Shown here in pieces: positions 59,810-64,000 of a stretch of DNA of 64,000 nucleotides (position 1 is its first letter; every line of letters starts with the position of its first letter). The notes under the pieces were generated by a model. The model had not been told where the DNA came from. It worked only from the letters and a program-made list of their open reading frames with translations, and made no database searches. A program made the position numbers and the translations under genes. Source of the stretch: Prevotella sp. UBA2809 (GTDB lineage: Bacteria > Bacteroidota > Bacteroidia > Bacteroidales > Bacteroidaceae). The stretch is taken from positions 1 through 64,000 of the forward strand of contig DEHD01000017.1 of the NCBI GenBank assembly GCA_002351725.1. The letters run 5' to 3'.

Positions 59810-61885
59810 TTAATATTCAATATTCAATGCCTTGAGGCACATTATTGTCATGTCGTCGTTAGCATCTGCACCATGACGATGACGGTTCACCTCTGCTTCC
59901 ATCAGTTCTACCACATGGCGGGCATCTTTGAATTTGGTATGTCGTAGTATATCGAGCATGTGGTCGTCGCCAAACTGCTTCTGGTTGATATCCTCGGCTT
60001 CATTCAGTCCGTCGGAATAAATGAAGAGGGGACGCCCCTTGATAGATTCTATCTCTTCGCCGATGTAATCAAGCCCAGGCCATAGACCGATAGGTGCATT
60101 GGGCTCCATTTCAAGGAACGAACCATGCTTCTCGTCACCACCGATTACTGGAGGATTGTGACCGGCATTGCAGAAATGCAGATGGCCGCTATTGAGGTTT
60201 AGCTGACCAATGAACATCGTTACGAACATGCCGTTGTCGTTTTTCTCGGTCAGTTCGTTGTTTAGGCGTGTGGCTATTGAAGCTGGCATCAGATGCTGTT
60301 TAGCCAGAGCACGGAACAAGCGTGTAGTTTGAGCCATAAACAATGAAGCAGGAACACCCTTACCTGAAACATCGCCCAAACAGAAATATAGAATGTCGTC
60401 TTCAAGCAGATAATCGTAAAGGTCGCCACCAACCTCTTTGGCAGGGGTCATCGAGGCGTAAAAATCCAAATCTGAACGCTTGGGGAACTCATGTGGTACC
60501 ATCGACATTTGGATTTCGCGGGCAATACGCAGTTCACTCTCAATGCGCTCCTTGGCGGCGGTGGTCTGTTCCAGTTGCTCGTAGGCTGTCTCCAACTTGT
60601 CGTAGGCTACGGTCAGAGCCTTCATGTGGCGGCTGCGACGATACAGATAGATGCAGAGGAAGGCGATGATAAGTGCACCCACACCGATGGCTGTCCAAAG
60701 GGTGATGCGCTCCATACGCTCCTTGTTCTGTTCCAACTCGAGTTTAGACTTATACTCGCTCAACTTAGACTGTTGTGCCTGACGGTCCAGACTGTCGTTC
60801 TTGAGTTTGATAGAGGCATTGCTCAGTTCTATGTCGCGGTTCTTCAGTGTAAGGCTGAGTGCCTCTTCCTCCAGTCGACGCTGCTCCAGTTCGTCCTGGG
60901 CATGAGCCAGTTTCAGCGATTGGTTGTGCAGCAGCAACTCTTTTGTCTGGTTCTCGGCTCGGATAATATCCATCTGCATGGCATGCTCTGCCGCCTGCTT
61001 GCGTATGTCGGCTGTGTTGGTGGAGTCGCTAGCCTTTTTATACTCCTTGTAGTATTTCAGGGCTTCTTTCCATTTGCCCTGCCATTCGTAGGCATAAGAC
61101 ATCAGCTTGTATTTCTCCTGTGGCAACTTTGCCTTTTGAGCCAATTCGAGCATTTTCTCGTAGTCGCCGTTTACCTGTGCATGGTAGATTTCAATATCGT
61201 CAGCAAAACTAGAGCGATAATTGTATTTCTCAGAAAGTCGTTTCCATTCCGTATAGGTTTTGTTCAGTTCTGCCTTTTGAACTTCCCCTTGATTATACAT
61301 GGCTGCGATGCATCGGTAGCTCCACGCATCAACAATCGAAGGCCCAGTAAGATTCGGTTCTTTAAGGGCCTTGTCGGTCATCTCGAGCACCTTTTTCTGG
61401 TCTCTGCGATTATGGTAAATCTTTGCTAAACCTAAATAGACTGGTGCAGCATTGATTTGAGGTAGATATGCCTGTTTGTATTTAATGGCCTTCTGATAAT
61501 ACTCCTCTGCTTTTATCTCCATCCTCAGCGCACTGGCTTGGTTGGCATTGGCTATTGATGAATAGTAAAAACCCAGCTTGCTGTCGTTCTGCTGGCTATA
61601 TTCATTCATAGCTTTGGCTATCTCCATGCCTTTCTCTCTGCTGATTCTAGAAAAAGCAAATGAGGCTTGATTGGCCCAGGTTCTATAAAATAGTCCTTCG
61701 TCTTTTGCTTTAAGACAGGCTTCTTTCAGTTGGTCGGTAACGTTCATAAACAACTCTATCTCGTGAGAGGAGTATAGACGATACATTTCTTTCGTCAACC
61801 TATCAATGTCGGCTTGATGGTTTTGTGCTGCCAGTACGAGTGGCAGCAAAAGGGATAATAGGAATGTCGTAATTCTCATTTTCAT
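59810..61885 (-). CDS. TPR-containing membrane PP2C/SpoIIE phosphatase
   Basis: A 691-residue protein phosphatase with a signal peptide (FLLSLLLPLVLAAQ), periplasmic TPR repeats to about 310, a long coiled coil, a membrane helix near 395-415 (AIGVGALIIAFLCIYLY), a second coiled coil, then a SpoIIE/PP2C domain from about residue 470. Metal and catalytic blocks are intact: AKEVGGDLYDYL, CLGDVSGKGVPASLF, NAGHNPP, IYSDGLNEAED and DANDDMTIM. It should dephosphorylate Ser/Thr on a regulator; no STAS or anti-sigma gene is in the window. It is 23 bp from proA and 11 bp from argF'. Confidence 0.9.
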   Translation of the reverse strand: MKMRITTFLLSLLLPLVLAAQNHQADIDRLTKEMYRLYSSHEIELFMNVTDQLKEACLKAKDEGLFYRTWANQASFAFSRISREKGMEIAKAMNEYSQQNDSKLGFYYSSIANANQASALRMEIKAEEYYQKAIKYKQAYLPQINAAPVYLGLAKIYHNRRDQKKVLEMTDKALKEPNLTGPSIVDAWSYRCIAAMYNQGEVQKAELNKTYTEWKRLSEKYNYRSSFADDIEIYHAQVNGDYEKMLELAQKAKLPQEKYKLMSYAYEWQGKWKEALKYYKEYKKASDSTNTADIRKQAAEHAMQMDIIRAENQTKELLLHNQSLKLAHAQDELEQRRLEEEALSLTLKNRDIELSNASIKLKNDSLDRQAQQSKLSEYKSKLELEQNKERMERITLWTAIGVGALIIAFLCIYLYRRSRHMKALTVAYDKLETAYEQLEQTTAAKERIESELRIAREIQMSMVPHEFPKRSDLDFYASMTPAKEVGGDLYDYLLEDDILYFCLGDVSGKGVPASLFMAQTTRLFRALAKQHLMPASIATRLNNELTEKNDNGMFVTMFIGQLNLNSGHLHFCNAGHNPPVIGGDEKHGSFLEMEPNAPIGLWPGLDYIGEEIESIKGRPLFIYSDGLNEAEDINQKQFGDDHMLDILRHTKFKDARHVVELMEAEVNRHRHGADANDDMTIMCLKALNIEY

Positions 61886-61908
61886 GTCGTTCCCTCCTTA
61901 TATGTTGG

Positions 61909-63150
61909 CTATGGACGAATCTGTCCTTCACCCTCGATAAGCCACTTGTAGGTGGTTATTTCTTCGAGTGCCATAGGGCCACGTGGACCGAGTTTCTGGG
62001 TAGAGATGCCAATCTCGGCTCCAAGGCCGAACTGTGCACCATCGGTAAACGAGGTGGGCGCATTCCAATAAACGCAGGCTGCGTCTACGTGAGCCTGGAA
62101 CTTACGGGCGGTCTGTTCGTTCATGGTTATGATAGCCTCGCTATGGCCAGAGCCGTTCTCGTCGATATGGTCGAGGGCTCCTTCGAGCGATGCAACAGTT
62201 TTGATGGCGAGTTTATAGTCCATAAACTCTGTGCCGAAGCTTTCATCGGTAGCGTGCTCCAACATAGGATATTTGCCATTGAGGTTCTTGAATGCTTGTT
62301 CATCGGCATATATAATTACCTGCTTCTCGGCCATCTTCTCGCAGAGGGCGGGCAGGTCGGCCAGACGGCTCTCGTGTATCAACAGACAGTCGAGCGCATT
62401 GCATACAGATACACGGCGGGTCTTTGCATTGTTGATGATTGCCTTGCCCATCTCCAGGTCGCCCTCTTTGTCAAAGTAGGTGTTTACCACACCTGCTCCT
62501 GTCTCGATAACAGGGATGCGGGCTGTATCGCGTACAAAGTCGATGAGCTTGCGACCGCCACGGGGGATACAGAGATCCACATAGCCCACGGCATTAAGCA
62601 TTTCGCCGGTAGCCTCGTGAGTGGCCGGCAGCAGTGCTACTACATCCTTTGACACACCATACTTCTTGAGAATCTCGTGAATAAGTGAAACCTCTTCACG
62701 GTTACTGTAATCAGCATCTTTGCCACCTTTGAGCACACAAGCGTTTCCACTCTTGAAACAGAGTGAGAAGACGTCGAACGTTACGTTCGGACGAGCTTCA
62801 TAAATCATGCCGATAACTCCGAAGGGTACGGATACACGACATAGATGCAGGCCATTAGGAAGCGTTTTTTGTTTTGTGATGTGTCCTAATGGTGAAGGAA
62901 GTATAGCCACATTACGCATATCGGAGGCGATACCTTCGAGACGACTGTCGGTAAGCTGCAGACGGTCGTACAGAGGATTTTCCTTCGACATCTTAGCCAG
63001 ATCCTGAGCGTTGGCATCAAGGATCCTTGCCTTATTGTTGACAATGGCATCGGCAACGGCATTAAGAATCTCGTTGCGCTGCTCGTCGTTAAGCAATGCC
63101 AGACTCTTGCTGGCACGTTTAACTCGTTCGAAAGTATCTTTAAGCTGCAT
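61909..63150 (-). CDS. proA: Glutamate-5-semialdehyde dehydrogenase ProA
   Basis: Reduces gamma-glutamyl phosphate to glutamate semialdehyde, the second step of proline synthesis. The 413 residues show [39 protein letters not shown] lysine and glycine blocks, VDLCIPRGG, the nucleophile Cys in [16 protein letters not shown], and the C-terminal [19 protein letters not shown]. It begins 7 bp after proB. It is followed 23 bp later by the PP2C gene, an unusual companion for an amino-acid pathway. Confidence 0.96.
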   Translation of the reverse strand: MQLKDTFERVKRASKSLALLNDEQRNEILNAVADAIVNNKARILDANAQDLAKMSKENPLYDRLQLTDSRLEGIASDMRNVAILPSPLGHITKQKTLPNGLHLCRVSVPFGVIGMIYEARPNVTFDVFSLCFKSGNACVLKGGKDADYSNREEVSLIHEILKKYGVSKDVVALLPATHEATGEMLNAVGYVDLCIPRGGRKLIDFVRDTARIPVIETGAGVVNTYFDKEGDLEMGKAIINNAKTRRVSVCNALDCLLIHESRLADLPALCEKMAEKQVIIYADEQAFKNLNGKYPMLEHATDESFGTEFMDYKLAIKTVASLEGALDHIDENGSGHSEAIITMNEQTARKFQAHVDAACVYWNAPTSFTDGAQFGLGAEIGISTQKLGPRGPMALEEITTYKWLIEGEGQIRP

Positions 63151-63157
63151 ATGTCTT

Positions 63158-63925
63158 CTATGTTAGGAATTCTGTGTGAGGTGTTGATTCAGGTCTCTCA
63201 ATGAGATCAATAAGGATGTTGTCGCGCGTGCCGTTGGCAATGATGACATGTATGCCTGCCGACTGTATGTTGCTGGCCGTGTGGTATTTTGAATGCATAC
63301 CACCGCGACCGAAAGCACTCTTCTCCTTTTGGATGTATTTAGAGAGGTCGGTACATGGCGCAACGGTAGGAATCAGTTCCGATGAAGGATCGTCGGGATG
63401 ACCAGTATAGATACCATCGATATTTGAGAGTAGAACCAGAGAGTCGGCTTTCATCATCTGAGCGATGAGGCCCGATAGTTCATCGTTATCAGTAAACATC
63501 AACTCGGTAACAGATACAGTGTCGTTCTCGTTTACGATGGGGAGAACGTCGTTCTCCAGCATTACCGTCATACAAGCCTGCTGGTTGCGATATTGCTCTC
63601 CTGGTTGAAAGTTCTCTTTCATGGTGAGCACCTGCCCTACGTGAATGCCGAACTCGCGGAATAAATCGTAGTAAAGACCTACGAGTTTTACCTGACCAAC
63701 GGCAGAGAACAACTGGCGCTGCTCAACCGAATCGAGTGAGTGATCTATGGTAAGCTCGCGTCGGCCACAGGCTACGGCACCTGAAGTTACGAGGATAACC
63801 TCAATATTCTGCTTTCGCAACCAAGCTATCTGATCGACCAACGCTGACATACGGGTGACGTCAAGTTTTCCGTCATCGCGCGTCAGCACATTAGATCCTA
63901 CTTTGACAACAATTCTTCTTTTCAT
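63158..63925 (-). CDS. proB: Glutamate 5-kinase ProB, short form
   Basis: Phosphorylates glutamate in the first, feedback-controlled step of proline synthesis. The 255 residues comprise only the amino-acid kinase domain: [66 protein letters not shown] and [13 protein letters not shown]. The C-terminal PUA domain of the E. coli enzyme is absent, as is common in this phylum. It heads the visible minus-strand series; the 75 bases upstream to the window end show no gene and no clear -7 box. Confidence 0.95.
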   Translation of the reverse strand: MKRRIVVKVGSNVLTRDDGKLDVTRMSALVDQIAWLRKQNIEVILVTSGAVACGRRELTIDHSLDSVEQRQLFSAVGQVKLVGLYYDLFREFGIHVGQVLTMKENFQPGEQYRNQQACMTVMLENDVLPIVNENDTVSVTELMFTDNDELSGLIAQMMKADSLVLLSNIDGIYTGHPDDPSSELIPTVAPCTDLSKYIQKEKSAFGRGGMHSKYHTASNIQSAGIHVIIANGTRDNILIDLIERPESTPHTEFLT

Positions 63926-64000
63926 CTTCTAATATAATGGTACACCTTTTATGTGATCAATTTTTGGTTCCTGACCTATCATGCCTACTACAGAAATGAT

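Noticed and set aside
60491..61429. 312-codon frame on the plus strand
   Set aside because: It lies wholly antisense to the PP2C gene, has no family features and mirrors its codon bias.

Overview
The window reads as a chromosomal segment of a gut- or rumen-type Bacteroidota bacterium, most like Prevotella/Segatella. The evidence is: many promoters with the Bacteroidetes -7 box TAnnTTTG, SusC/SusD pairs, a hybrid two-component sensor (HTCS), a NigD-like lipoprotein, an N-succinylornithine-type transcarbamylase, and few recognisable Shine-Dalgarno sites. Genus assignment is inference; no 16S or marker comparison was possible.

Bases 1-3260 hold an ABC transporter (permease and ATPase) flanked by two related Ig-like-domain proteins, then a gene-poor stretch with short direct repeats, then tRNA-Pro(CGG) whose 3' end faces this block. 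This could be the edge of an island. Bases 3321-21714 are mostly housekeeping: murF with two envelope genes of unknown role; folP-cdaA-pta-ackA; kdgK; efp-GT2-radC-DUF59-lpxH; rpmH; and a PASTA protein-rluD-ddl-acyltransferase-NigD cluster.

Bases 21711-56466 are dominated by carbohydrate degradation. The core is a large polysaccharide utilisation locus on the minus strand (GH27, SusC, SusD, a short SusC, a frameshifted SusD, a surface glycan-binding lipoprotein, two GH26 mannanases, GH2). Divergent from it are an HTCS sensor and a GH97, then GH9-GH3 on the opposite strand. GH26 + GH27 + GH97 + GH2 + GH9 + GH3, with a two-domain esterase nearby, fits an acetylated galacto(gluco)mannan as substrate: endo-cleavage outside the cell, import by SusCD, then removal of galactosyl and acetyl groups and exo-hydrolysis. 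Two lesions stand out. A SusD gene is broken by a 4-bp tandem duplication. At 25438/25439 the 3' parts of a GH9 gene and a GH5 gene are joined back to back; the GH9 part is a diverged copy of the intact GH9 at 51446-53803.

Bases 53851-63925 hold a threonine aldolase, the esterase, a TPR sensor-kinase-like protein that lacks the phosphoacceptor histidine, and a proB-proA-(TPR-PP2C phosphatase)-argF' series. The kinase-like protein and the PP2C protein share the same membrane layout and may be functionally linked, which is the most speculative but most interesting reading here. No CRISPR array, insertion sequence, rRNA or integrase gene was seen.
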